A DNA stretch of 64,000 bases from Chitinophaga sp. CF118 (GTDB lineage Bacteria; Bacteroidota; Bacteroidia; Chitinophagales; Chitinophagaceae): NCBI RefSeq assembly GCF_900112615.1, contig NZ_FOMK01000001.1:248001-312000 (forward strand). Reading direction: 5' to 3'. Numbering within the stretch: position 1 is the stretch's first letter; each line of letters starts with the position of its first letter. This document shows positions 56,467 to 64,000 of this stretch, piece after piece. Made by a program: the position numbers and the translations under genes. The notes beneath the pieces are model-generated. The model had not been told where the DNA came from, made no database searches, and saw nothing but the letters and a program-made list of their open reading frames with translations.

Positions 56467-57420
56467 TTACTTTTCTTTTAAGATCTGGCTCAGCACTGCC
56501 TGTGCTGCCCATACACGGTTGCCCGCTTCTTTGATAACGATAGACTGCGGACCATCCAGCACTTCATCTGCTATCACCACATTCCTTCTTACAGGAAGGC
56601 AATGCATAACTTTAGCCTTATTTGTGCCTTTCAATTTTTCGTTAGTCACCATCCATTTGCTGTCCGTGCAGGTGATCTTACCGTAATCTTCATAAGAAGA
56701 CCAGTTCTTCACATACACAAAGTCAGCATCCTGCAACGCCTTATCCTGGTCATATTCTATCGGTGCATTGCCTGTGAATTTCTTATCCAGCTCATATCCT
56801 TTCGGATGAGTGATCACAAAATCTGCTTCACCCCATGCATTGATCCACTGCGCAAAAGAGTTAGGTACTGCCTGTGGCAATGCTTTTACATGTGGAGCCC
56901 AGGTCATTACTACTTTAGGACGGCGGGTTTCTTTCCACTCCTCTTTGATAGTAATTACATCAGTGAGGCTCTGCAATGGGTGCAGCGTAGCACTTTCCAG
57001 ACTCACTACGGGTACACCGGCATATTTAATGAACTGGTTGATATATTTCTCCGTATAGTCTGCCTCCTTATCCTTCAGTCCGGGAAAGGTGCGGATGGAC
57101 AGGATATCAAAATACTGTCCCATCACGGCGGCGGCTTCCTTTACGTGTTCAGTCGTATTTCCGCTCATTACAGCGCCATCATTCATTTCCAGCTGCCATC
57201 CTTCCTTATCGATATTAAAGACCACAACTTCCATACCCAGGTTTTTGGCTGCTACCTGCGTACTTAAACGCGTTCGCAAACTAGGGTTCAGGAATATCAT
57301 GCCCAGGGTTTTATTCTCACCCAAAGATCTGTCTTTGAAAGGTTGTTTTTTGTAGTCCAGTGCAATCTCCACTAAACGCGGGACACTTGGTACATCATCT
57401 ACGGAAATAAATTGTTTCAT
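56467..57420 (-). CDS. argF': N-acyl-L-ornithine carbamoyltransferase (ArgF' type)
   Basis: Carbamoylates acyl-ornithine. Carbamoyl-phosphate motif NPSLRTRLSTQVAAKNLGME (from residue 46) has SLRTR in place of STRTR, the mark of the acetyl-/succinyl-ornithine enzymes. HPLQSLTD and MHCLPVRRN (in place of HCLP with the usual ornithine loop) agree. At the residue reported to set specificity (Pro90 in the B. fragilis succinyl enzyme, Glu92 in the Xanthomonas acetyl enzyme, from memory), this protein has Thr90 in GNTTEHVKEA. 317 residues. Confidence 0.92.
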   Translation of the reverse strand: MKQFISVDDVPSVPRLVEIALDYKKQPFKDRSLGENKTLGMIFLNPSLRTRLSTQVAAKNLGMEVVVFNIDKEGWQLEMNDGAVMSGNTTEHVKEAAAVMGQYFDILSIRTFPGLKDKEADYTEKYINQFIKYAGVPVVSLESATLHPLQSLTDVITIKEEWKETRRPKVVMTWAPHVKALPQAVPNSFAQWINAWGEADFVITHPKGYELDKKFTGNAPIEYDQDKALQDADFVYVKNWSSYEDYGKITCTDSKWMVTNEKLKGTNKAKVMHCLPVRRNVVIADEVLDGPQSIVIKEAGNRVWAAQAVLSQILKEK

Positions 57421-57447
57421 TGTGTGTATAGCTCTGTAATGATGAGT

Positions 57448-58578
57448 TTAATTGTTTGCCAGTTCCTTTTTAAATGCTGCCAGGAATTCATTTGCATGTT
57501 CAATGGTCAGTGCCAGAGAAGGCAACAGCCGTATTACATTCGGTTTAGCTTCTCCAGTGAATATTTTATGTTTGAACAGCAAGTCCTTTTTCACATGTGC
57601 CAATGATTCCGGCAATTCAATACCGATCATCAATCCCCGGCCTCTTACTTCCAGCACCTGTGGGAACTTTTTCAGTTCTTCTATCAGGTAATTACCAACT
57701 TTGGCAGCATTCTCTATCAGGTTCTCCTTTTCTATCACTTCCAGCACTGCCAGTGCAGCAGCACAAGCCAGATGATTACCACCAAAAGTAGTGCCCAGCA
57801 ATCCATAAGAAGGCTGTATATGTGGCGCTATTATGATGCCACCAATAGGGAAACCATTCCCCATTCCTTTTGCCATGGTATAAATATCTGCATTTACACC
57901 AGCATAATCATGAGAGAAGAATTTACCGCTTCTTCCATAACCACACTGTACGCTATCTGCTATAAACACAGCGTTATTGGCATCACACAGGCTCCGGATC
58001 TTTTGCAGGAAAGATGCACTGGCTACCCGGATACCACCTACTCCCTGTATTCCTTCTATAATTACAGAAGATACTTCGTATTGTTTAAATGCAGCTTCCA
58101 GTGCAGCTTCATCTTCCAGGGGAAGAAAAACCACATTATCAGTTTCATTTATTGGTGCTACTATTTTCGGATTATCTGTAACAGCTACCGCCAGGGATGT
58201 TCTGCCGTGGAAAGACTTTTTGAATGCAATTACTTTCTTTTTGCCATTATGGAAAGAAGCCAGTTTTAAAGCATTCTCATTCGCTTCAGCACCAGAGTTA
58301 CAAAGGAACAACTGGTAATCCTCTTTACCGGAAATCTTACCCAGCTTGGCAGCAAGTTGCTGCTGCAATGGTATCCTGATTGAATTGGAATAAAACCCTA
58401 CTTTCTGTAGCTGATCTGTTAGCCTTTTTACGTAATGAGGATGTGTATGACCGATAGAAATAACGGCATGACCGCCATACAGATCAAGATATTGAGTGCC
58501 TTTATCGTCCCATACATTGGAACCTTCGGCTTTCTCTATAGTAATATCGTTTATTGGATATACGTCGAATAATTGCAT
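57448..58578 (-). CDS. argD: Acetylornithine (or succinylornithine) aminotransferase
   Basis: Class III PLP aminotransferase making acyl-ornithine. YLDLYGGHAVISIGHTHPHYV near residue 30, FLCNSGAEANENALKLA, FIADSVQCGYGRSGKFF (the usual DEVQ is DSVQ) and YTMAKGMGNGFPIGGI with the Schiff-base Lys. An upstream ATG exists at 58629, but 58578 (MQLFDVYPIND) fits the family. 376 residues. A 94-nt gap separates it from argC, the largest inside the operon. Confidence 0.93.
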   Translation of the reverse strand: MQLFDVYPINDITIEKAEGSNVWDDKGTQYLDLYGGHAVISIGHTHPHYVKRLTDQLQKVGFYSNSIRIPLQQQLAAKLGKISGKEDYQLFLCNSGAEANENALKLASFHNGKKKVIAFKKSFHGRTSLAVAVTDNPKIVAPINETDNVVFLPLEDEAALEAAFKQYEVSSVIIEGIQGVGGIRVASASFLQKIRSLCDANNAVFIADSVQCGYGRSGKFFSHDYAGVNADIYTMAKGMGNGFPIGGIIIAPHIQPSYGLLGTTFGGNHLACAAALAVLEVIEKENLIENAAKVGNYLIEELKKFPQVLEVRGRGLMIGIELPESLAHVKKDLLFKHKIFTGEAKPNVIRLLPSLALTIEHANEFLAAFKKELANN

Positions 58579-58672
58579 TGTTGATTGAGTTGGACAGACT
58601 GACCAGAAAATTCTGTCAGAAGCTGGCAAAATAAGTTCTTCTGATCAATCTCAATATTATAAAATAGTAAAC

Positions 58673-59656
58673 TTAAAATACGATAGACTTCAGCTTCAAT
58701 CCTGCTGTTTCTTCCAGTCCGCACATGATATTCATGTTCTGCACTGCTTGTCCTGACGCACCTTTCAGCAGATTATCCTCTATAGAGTGGATCACCAGTT
58801 TATTACCCGTTTTTTCCAGTTGGATCAGGCATTTATTGGTATTCACTATCTGCTTAAGATCTATTTGTTTGTCACTGACATGTGTGAACGGATGACCAGC
58901 ATAATAAGCTTTGTACAGCTGCTGTGCTTCTTCCAGGGAAAGGTCACATTCCAGGTAGGAAGTTACCCAGATGCCTCTTGGAAAATCGCCACGTACCGGT
59001 ACAAAGTTGACATCGGCGGCGAAAGAAGGCTGCAACAGCTGCAGGCTTCGTCGTATTTCTTTCAGATGCTGATGGGTGAGTACTTTATAAGTGGATATGT
59101 TGTTGGCTCTCCATGTAAAATGGGAGGTAGATTGCAGGCTCTGACCGGCACCGGTAGAACCTGTGATGCCGGTAGTATGTACTTCTTTCAGCAACCCTGC
59201 TTTAGCCAATGGTAATAATCCCAGTTGTATAGCAGTTGCAAAGCAACCGGGGTTGGCAATATTTTTCGCTGTTACTATTTTCTCACGTTGCATTTCAGGC
59301 AATCCATAAACGAATTCCCTTCCTTTTACAGTTTCTCCCAGTCTGAAGTCCTGGCTCAGATCAATCACTTTCACATCCGGAGCAATCTCCGTTGCTTCCA
59401 GGAATTTCTTTGATTCTCCATGTCCCAGGCAAAGGAACAACACATCTATATCATTGCTCAGTTCACCTGTAAAGGTCAATTCAGTTTCGCCCAGCAGGTC
59501 CGCATGTACGGCATACAGCGGATTACCCACATTACTCCGGCTATGTACAAAAGAAATAATTACATCAGGATGATTCAATAAAACCCGGATCATTTCTCCA
59601 CCGGTATACCCTGCTCCACCAATGATCCCTACTTTTATTTTTTTATCGTTTGCCAT
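58673..59656 (-). CDS. argC: N-acetyl-gamma-glutamyl-phosphate reductase
   Basis: Reduces acylglutamyl phosphate to semialdehyde. VGIIGGAGYTGGEMIRVLLNHP starts the NADP fold; the catalytic Cys lies in ANPGCFATAIQLGLLPL. TSGITGSTGAG is present as TTGITGSTGAGQ. 327 residues, the shorter type. Its ATG is 1 nt after the argG stop. Confidence 0.95.
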   Translation of the reverse strand: MANDKKIKVGIIGGAGYTGGEMIRVLLNHPDVIISFVHSRSNVGNPLYAVHADLLGETELTFTGELSNDIDVLFLCLGHGESKKFLEATEIAPDVKVIDLSQDFRLGETVKGREFVYGLPEMQREKIVTAKNIANPGCFATAIQLGLLPLAKAGLLKEVHTTGITGSTGAGQSLQSTSHFTWRANNISTYKVLTHQHLKEIRRSLQLLQPSFAADVNFVPVRGDFPRGIWVTSYLECDLSLEEAQQLYKAYYAGHPFTHVSDKQIDLKQIVNTNKCLIQLEKTGNKLVIHSIEDNLLKGASGQAVQNMNIMCGLEETAGLKLKSIVF

Positions 59657-59657
59657 C

Positions 59658-60857
59658 TTATTCTCCTTTAGCGCTTTCAGATACCTGGTGCCAGATCATA
59701 GTCTGGTTACCGAAGATCTTGCTGAAGCCTCTTACGTCTTCTCCACTCCAGCCATTATTCATTTCACCATACTTGCCAAATTTGCTGCTCATGAGATCAT
59801 AAACAGACTCTATACCTGTTACCTGGAAACGGTATGGCTGTAATGTTACAAACACATCGCCGGTAACATGTTGCTGGCTGTTCTTCAGATAAGCTTCTAT
59901 ATCTCTCATCACAGGGTCCATGATCTGACCTTCATGCAGCCAGTTGCCATAGAACTGTGACAGTTGATCTTTCCAGCTCAGCTGCCATTTTGTAAGCACA
60001 TGTTTTTCCAGTGCATGGTGTGCCTTGATGATTACCACAGGAGCGGCAGCTTCAAAACCCACACGGCCTTTGATCCCGATAATGGTATCGCCCACATGGA
60101 TATCACGGCCCAGTGCAAACGGCCCTGCTATAGATTGTAAATACTGGATAGCTTCTGTAGGATGTGAGAATGTTTTATCATTCACACCTGTAAGTTCACC
60201 TTTTTCAAAGTGCAGTTTCACCTGCTCAGCATCCTTTTTGGAAAGCTGTGTAGGCCAGGCTTCTTCGGGCAGAAATCCATTGGAGTTCAGTGTTTCCTTA
60301 CCACCTACGGATGTACCCCAGATACCTTTATTGATAGAGTATGCAGCTTTTTCAAAGTTCATCTGCACACCTTTTTTCTTAAGGTATTCGATCTCTGCTT
60401 CACGGCTCAGTTTCAGATCGCGTATTGGAGTGATAATTTCCACACCAGGGATCATGATATGGAAAATCATATCGAAACGTACCTGGTCGTTACCAGCACC
60501 GGTGCTACCATGTGCAACAGCTGTTGCACCTACTTCTTTCACATGTTCAGCAATCGCAATTGCCTGGCTCATACGCTCAGCACTTACGCTCAGCGGATAA
60601 GTATTATTTTTCAGTACATTACCGAATATCAGGTACTTAATAACATCATCATAATAAGAACGTACTGCATTTACTGCTTTATGGCTCTTTACTCCCAGGT
60701 TATAGGCGCGCTTTTCAATTTCCACCAGTTCTTCTTCTGTAAAACCGCCGGTATTTACAATCACTGAATGCACTTCATATCCTTTTTCTTCTGTCAGATA
60801 TTTTACGCAATAGGATGTATCAAGCCCTCCACTAAATCCCAGTACTACTTTTTTCAT
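59658..60857 (-). CDS. argG: Argininosuccinate synthase
   Basis: Joins citrulline and aspartate with ATP. PP-loop VVLGFSGGLDTSYCVKYL at the N-terminus; AHGSTGAGNDQVRFDM near 115 is typical of ArgG. It has 399 residues. The acylated pathway suggested by argF' still ends in ordinary citrulline after the M20 step, so the substrate should be unmodified. It is second in the operon, 25 nt after the GNAT gene. Confidence 0.96.
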   Translation of the reverse strand: MKKVVLGFSGGLDTSYCVKYLTEEKGYEVHSVIVNTGGFTEEELVEIEKRAYNLGVKSHKAVNAVRSYYDDVIKYLIFGNVLKNNTYPLSVSAERMSQAIAIAEHVKEVGATAVAHGSTGAGNDQVRFDMIFHIMIPGVEIITPIRDLKLSREAEIEYLKKKGVQMNFEKAAYSINKGIWGTSVGGKETLNSNGFLPEEAWPTQLSKKDAEQVKLHFEKGELTGVNDKTFSHPTEAIQYLQSIAGPFALGRDIHVGDTIIGIKGRVGFEAAAPVVIIKAHHALEKHVLTKWQLSWKDQLSQFYGNWLHEGQIMDPVMRDIEAYLKNSQQHVTGDVFVTLQPYRFQVTGIESVYDLMSSKFGKYGEMNNGWSGEDVRGFSKIFGNQTMIWHQVSESAKGE

Positions 60858-60882
60858 TTATGATAATTGAAGTGTTAATAAT

Positions 60883-61755
60883 TTAAAACAGATTGAACAA
60901 AAAGAACTTCTTTCTGCTGGAAGCTGCACCGCCGCCGCCATTGTCTTTTCCACTTTTCAGCAGCACGTATCTTTTAAACCGGATCCAACGTTCAAATAAC
61001 TTAAAGTTTCCTTTAAATGTTCTGTCCTTCTTTTTATGATGCATCTGACCGTTGGCGGCAACCAGCATCTGAGGTTGTACATCTGTCAGCAATGTAATAG
61101 AAGATGCTCTCATATTTGCAGCCTTTTCTTCTGCTTCTTTTGCTTTTTCTGCCGGATCGTACAACATAGCAGTACACAGACAGTTCTTCCGGCCTTTGCT
61201 TGTTAGTACGTCAAAGTTCACACAACTTCTGCAGCCTTTCCAGAATTCTTCGTCGTCGGTCAGCTCTGAGTAGGTAACAGGTTCGTAACCAAGTTCTGAG
61301 TTGATCTTCATTACTGCCAGACCGGTAGTTAAACCGAAGATCTTGGCATCAGGATATTTCTGCCTGGATAATTCGAACACACGCATTTTGATAGCTTTAG
61401 CCACACCATGCCCCCGGAAAGCCGGGTTCACGATCAGGCCGGAGTTTGCCACGAATTTCTCATGACCCCATGCTTCTATATAGCAAAAACCTACCCATTC
61501 GCCTTTGTCTGTAACAGCAATCACTGCTTTACCTTCTTCCATTTTCAGTTGCACGTATTCCGGAGAACGCTTGGCAATACCGGTTCCACGTGCCTTGGCA
61601 GAAGATTCCATCTCATCTGTGATGGTTTTACCATAATGTTTATCGTCAGCAGTCGCAACTCTGACAATGATATTTGGATTTTCCAATTTTGTCAATTGAA
61701 AATGTAAATCAATAAATAATAAATCCTGAAATCCATTGCTGGATGTAGTCACCAT
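60883..61755 (-). CDS. GNAT N-acyltransferase with four-cysteine motif, first gene of the arginine operon
   Basis: The GNAT core covers residues about 29-165: GEWVGFCYIEAW, then SGLIVNPAFRGHGVAKAIK with the CoA motif RGHG at 114-117. After it, Cys175, Cys178, Cys192 and Cys194 form CxxC-x13-CxC, a possible metal site. The rest (200-290) is helical and ends in a basic, Gly-rich tail. No argA or argJ is present, so it may make the first acyl-glutamate. ATG 61755 is the first available start, but the family match begins near 27, so initiation further in is possible. 290 residues. Confidence 0.7.
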   Translation of the reverse strand: MVTTSSNGFQDLLFIDLHFQLTKLENPNIIVRVATADDKHYGKTITDEMESSAKARGTGIAKRSPEYVQLKMEEGKAVIAVTDKGEWVGFCYIEAWGHEKFVANSGLIVNPAFRGHGVAKAIKMRVFELSRQKYPDAKIFGLTTGLAVMKINSELGYEPVTYSELTDDEEFWKGCRSCVNFDVLTSKGRKNCLCTAMLYDPAEKAKEAEEKAANMRASSITLLTDVQPQMLVAANGQMHHKKKDRTFKGNFKLFERWIRFKRYVLLKSGKDNGGGGAASSRKKFFLFNLF

Positions 61756-61970
61756 GTGTGATAAGGGAGTATCACGGTGCGATAGCGTGCATTTTGTAAG
61801 CGGACACTATCAAATACGAGGTCGTCGGGAGAGGAACCTACAGACGTTGAAGACAACAGAGTATACCCCTTCCTTTAAAGAAGGGTGATAAGCGGAAACG
61901 TTGGTATGGTTTGAAAAGTTTTCCAACTTCTGTTCAACATTAAATTGTTAAAAACTGTCTTTTTTATAAT
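61756..61970 (-). promoter_or_regulatory. Long leader of the arginine operon
   Basis: About 215 nt between the predicted start and the GNAT ATG. A hairpin GTGATA/TATCAC (61758-61775) sits 2 nt before the ATG, and CACC/GGTG could extend it around the start codon. A second hairpin CCTTC/GAAGG lies near 61867-61885. No known riboswitch was recognised. Confidence 0.4.
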
Positions 61971-61976
61971 CAACCG

Positions 61977-62011
61977 CAAAGTTATAATATTATTTTTTTA
62001 TAACGGTCAAA
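61977..62011 (-). promoter_or_regulatory. Promoter of the arginine operon
   Basis: On the minus strand TTTG (62011-62008), 23-nt spacer, TAACTTTG (61984-61977). The spacer is at the long limit. Confidence 0.45.
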
Positions 62012-62116
62012 AAAATTAAGACGATATGTTAAATTATGATCACATATAAGCAAATTATGGGCCAACTAATAACTGACGGCTTCTATAATGCTCCCGGGGC
62101 TGGGTAAAGATGTATA
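62012..62116. other. Intergenic stretch upstream of the arginine promoter
   Basis: Part of the 600-nt gene-free region 61756-62355. Nothing was recognised between the promoter and the repeat element at 62117. Confidence 0.4.
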
Positions 62117-62239
62117 CGGGAAGTAGTTTAAACAGGTAGTAAACGGGAGGTAAACAGGTGATAAACAGGTGTTTGGTCGCTAAATACCTGTTTACCTCCC
62201 GTTTACTACCTGCTTACCACCTGTTTAAACTACTTCCCG
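62117..62239. repeat. Hairpin built of 11-nt repeat units (element B)
   Basis: Outer arms of 21 bp (62117-62137 with 62219-62239) and inner arms of 22 bp (62138-62159 with 62186-62207) are both perfect. One extra 11-nt unit lies on the left inside the inner arm (62160-62170, GATAAACAGGT) and a different one on the right between inner and outer arms (62208-62218, reverse complement GGTAAGCAGGT). Units read AGTAAACGGGA, GGTAAACAGGT, GATAAACAGGT, GGTAAGCAGGT, the same family as element A (AGTAAAGAGGG). Confidence 0.9.
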
Positions 62240-62290
62240 CTAAGCACTCATATTCAATTTCAATGCAAGTATACTTTTGGGTATATCTTC

Positions 62291-62346
62291 AATAATAAAG
62301 CAGCAATCCCCACACCTTATGGCGCGGGGATTGCTGCTTTATTATT
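62291..62346 (-). terminator. Terminator of the fucosidase gene
   Basis: Perfect 21-bp stem (62291-62311 with 62326-62346), 14-nt loop; T-rich end of the stem on the minus strand. It lies 9 nt after the stop. Confidence 0.8.
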
Positions 62347-62355
62347 GGAAATCAA

Positions 62356-64000
62356 CTACTTCGTAATCACACCTAACTCTGCCACACTCGCCCAGTGTTC
62401 TTTTTCATTGGCCGGGGCCAGCGCTACCAGCCTTATGAAACGGCCATTTGCCGGTTTATCAAACTTAACAGACTGAATAACAGGGTTATTCGCAATATTG
62501 GCAAAACTACCCTGCGCTACCGGTTCGCCCCAGTTCTTACCATCCAGGCTCACATAAAATGCATATGTATATATGGTACCGGAACGTACCAACTGATGAC
62601 GGGGCGTATAAGTAAACCCTTTCAATGCAAGGGTATCTTCCATATCTACCTGAATTTCATGGGGATACTTCGATGCATCCGGCTGGTAATTGGTCATCCA
62701 GTAAGAAGCCGGATCTCCATCTATAGCCCTTACAGGATCAGCCCCATCTGCCTGACCATCTGTAAATACCACCTTCCATTTCGCCGGTGCAATATCATAA
62801 CCCGCTGATACTGTGGCGCTGGATATTTTCCCTTCTTCCAGGAATGCCTTTGCTTTCACAATTCCACCTTGTGGAAGGTCAAAATGACCCGTATATACCG
62901 GGGAGCTGAAAGTCGGTTCTTTACCATCCAGGGTGTAATGCAGTTCCGGATCAGGAGAAGCACAGGTGAGGCTCACCTGTCCATTCTTATTACGCTTAAT
63001 TTCAGGCAATGCCAGTAATCCCGGTGCTTTATATAATTGTATTTCACTGATCACCGGACAAGCAAGCGCATCCAGAATGTTGATACGTATGCGGCTGGTG
63101 GTCACATCCGGCAGCAATAACACACGTTTATGCCCTATTGTGGTGGCGGTAGCCAGTTCTTTGAATGCACCATCCTGCCATACTTCTATAGAAAAAGCCT
63201 TTACCCGTTGTCCCAGCGGTACATATTCCTGCAATAACAGGCGGTTAAAAGTCACCGATTTCGGAAAATCCAGGGTAACAGATCCTTTCAGTTCGTTATC
63301 CGGTGTTGCCCAGTAAGTATTTGTTTTACCATCTACCAGGCTGCTATTTTTAACTCCCTTCCTGGCGGCAGAGGTGGTTACTTTAGCATTTAATGCCAGG
63401 TTAGTTTTAAAGATAGCTTCCCGGATCTGGCGGAATTCCATCAGGCGGATAGAATCTGCCGAATAGATCAGTCCTCTTCTATCCACAGGCACGTTCAGGA
63501 GCATATTACCATTACGGCCTACAGAACCATAATAGATGTCCATCAGGCCCTGCAAACTTTTCACCTGTTCATTAGTAGATTCACTGTAAAACCATCCCGG
63601 ACGGATAGATACATCACATTCCGCAGGAACCCACTTTTCGCCATTCATATTTCCTTCATTCAACACTGCCTGTGAAGGCGCGGCAGAACCAGGAGCGAAA
63701 CCGGTAATATTGAGGGTAGCCCAGTTGGTAGTACCGGCAATACCTTCCTCATTCCCTACCCAGCGGCAACCGGGTCCTACATCACTGAATATAACTGCAT
63801 TGGGTTGTTTCTTATATACTGTATTGTGAAATAACGGCCAGTCATACTCCTGTTTTTTCCCATTGGGGCCTTCTCCGTTAGCACCATCAAACCATTGTTC
63901 AAATACAGATCCATAATTCCCTAATACTTCATTCAGCATATTCACGAATACCTGGTTGTACTCCGGTGTGCCATAAGCAGGATGGTTACGGTCCCACGGA
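62356..64000 (-). CDS. GH29 alpha-L-fucosidase with sugar-binding tail, N-terminus beyond window
   Basis: The frame is open to the right edge and begins PWDRNHPAYGTPEYN, a typical GH29 segment, so the true start is outside. FEQWFDGANGEG carries the expected nucleophile Asp (WFDG). After the catalytic part (to about residue 185 of the visible 548) come a discoidin-like domain (NLALNAKVTTSAARKG to QLYKAP), a chitobiase-type domain (LHYTLDGKEPTFSSPVYTG), and a second discoidin-like domain (AIDGDPASYWMTNYQPD to the end). It probably trims fucose from host or plant glycans; signal peptide not visible. Confidence 0.9.
   Translation of the reverse strand, partial: PWDRNHPAYGTPEYNQVFVNMLNEVLGNYGSVFEQWFDGANGEGPNGKKQEYDWPLFHNTVYKKQPNAVIFSDVGPGCRWVGNEEGIAGTTNWATLNITGFAPGSAAPSQAVLNEGNMNGEKWVPAECDVSIRPGWFYSESTNEQVKSLQGLMDIYYGSVGRNGNMLLNVPVDRRGLIYSADSIRLMEFRQIREAIFKTNLALNAKVTTSAARKGVKNSSLVDGKTNTYWATPDNELKGSVTLDFPKSVTFNRLLLQEYVPLGQRVKAFSIEVWQDGAFKELATATTIGHKRVLLLPDVTTSRIRINILDALACPVISEIQLYKAPGLLALPEIKRNKNGQVSLTCASPDPELHYTLDGKEPTFSSPVYTGHFDLPQGGIVKAKAFLEEGKISSATVSAGYDIAPAKWKVVFTDGQADGADPVRAIDGDPASYWMTNYQPDASKYPHEIQVDMEDTLALKGFTYTPRHQLVRSGTIYTYAFYVSLDGKNWGEPVAQGSFANIANNPVIQSVKFDKPANGRFIRLVALAPANEKEHWASVAELGVITK

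Noticed and set aside
61875..61940. Possible 21-residue leader peptide (MLNRSWKTF...) in the arginine leader
   Set aside because: Only one Arg codon, and no terminator/antiterminator pair follows, so attenuation by arginine is not supported.

Overview
The window looks like a chromosomal segment of a Chitinophaga-like member of the Bacteroidota. The evidence is: promoters of the TTTG / TAnnTTTG type (best before the initiator tRNA and sdhC), weak or absent Shine-Dalgarno sequences, an argF'-type carbamoyltransferase in the arginine operon, a THI-box-controlled TonB-dependent receptor, a three-gene succinate dehydrogenase with one fused cytochrome b subunit, and a BlaI / M56-TonB pair. Most genes are core metabolism, and no phage, plasmid, insertion sequence or CRISPR array was seen.

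Layout. 1-8.0 kb: divergent hemH (cut by the left edge) and a seven-gene haem operon hemA-C-D-E-F-B-L. 8.0-13.0 kb: a secreted esterase, then a roughly 2.5 kb accessory block (NTF2-like protein, alpha/beta hydrolase, SDR) lying between two copies of the 3' end of a methyltransferase gene, then the intact methyltransferase and a GT2. 13-25.6 kb: a secreted unknown, OxyR, M48 protease, plsY, prmA, NIPSNAP protein, pnp, rpsO, ftsE-like ATPase, blaI and an M56-TonB fusion. 25.7-38.8 kb: purM, ribF, holA, a DEDDy exonuclease, a coiled-coil membrane protein, a receiver-only regulator, an ABC-F protein, carbonic anhydrase, murI, an oligopeptidase B-like lipoprotein and a Tat-exported Gfo/Idh/MocA protein. 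38.9-49.7 kb: sdhCAB, murQ with an amino-sugar kinase, a CtpA-type protease, a small repeat-rich lipoprotein, der, era and tRNA-fMet. 49.9-53.1 kb: ssb and the TPP-riboswitch TonB receptor. 53.2-61.8 kb: an eight-gene arginine operon (GNAT, argG, C, D, F', B, an argE-like M20 hydrolase, H). 62.3-64 kb: a GH29 alpha-L-fucosidase cut by the right edge.

The most unusual material is non-coding. (1) Two large hairpins, about 38 kb apart (23.76 and 62.12 kb), are built from one 11-nt unit (roughly RGTAAASAGGN on the G-rich strand), with unit copies gained or lost asymmetrically between their arms. (2) Two copies of a dispersed inverted repeat (35.05 and 53.21 kb) share a monomer of about 45 nt, each beside a terminator at a convergent gene junction. 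(3) An 87-bp direct repeat (75/87 identical, ungapped) brackets the 2.5 kb accessory block. Protein-level points of interest are an ABC-F protein whose second Walker A has lost its GKS/T, an ArgF' with Thr where characterised enzymes have a specificity-setting Pro or Glu, and a GNAT with a four-cysteine motif heading an arginine operon that has no other acyltransferase for the first step.

Work was by eye on the supplied sequence. Family assignments rest on recognised motifs, not database searches, and promoter and terminator calls are pattern matches.
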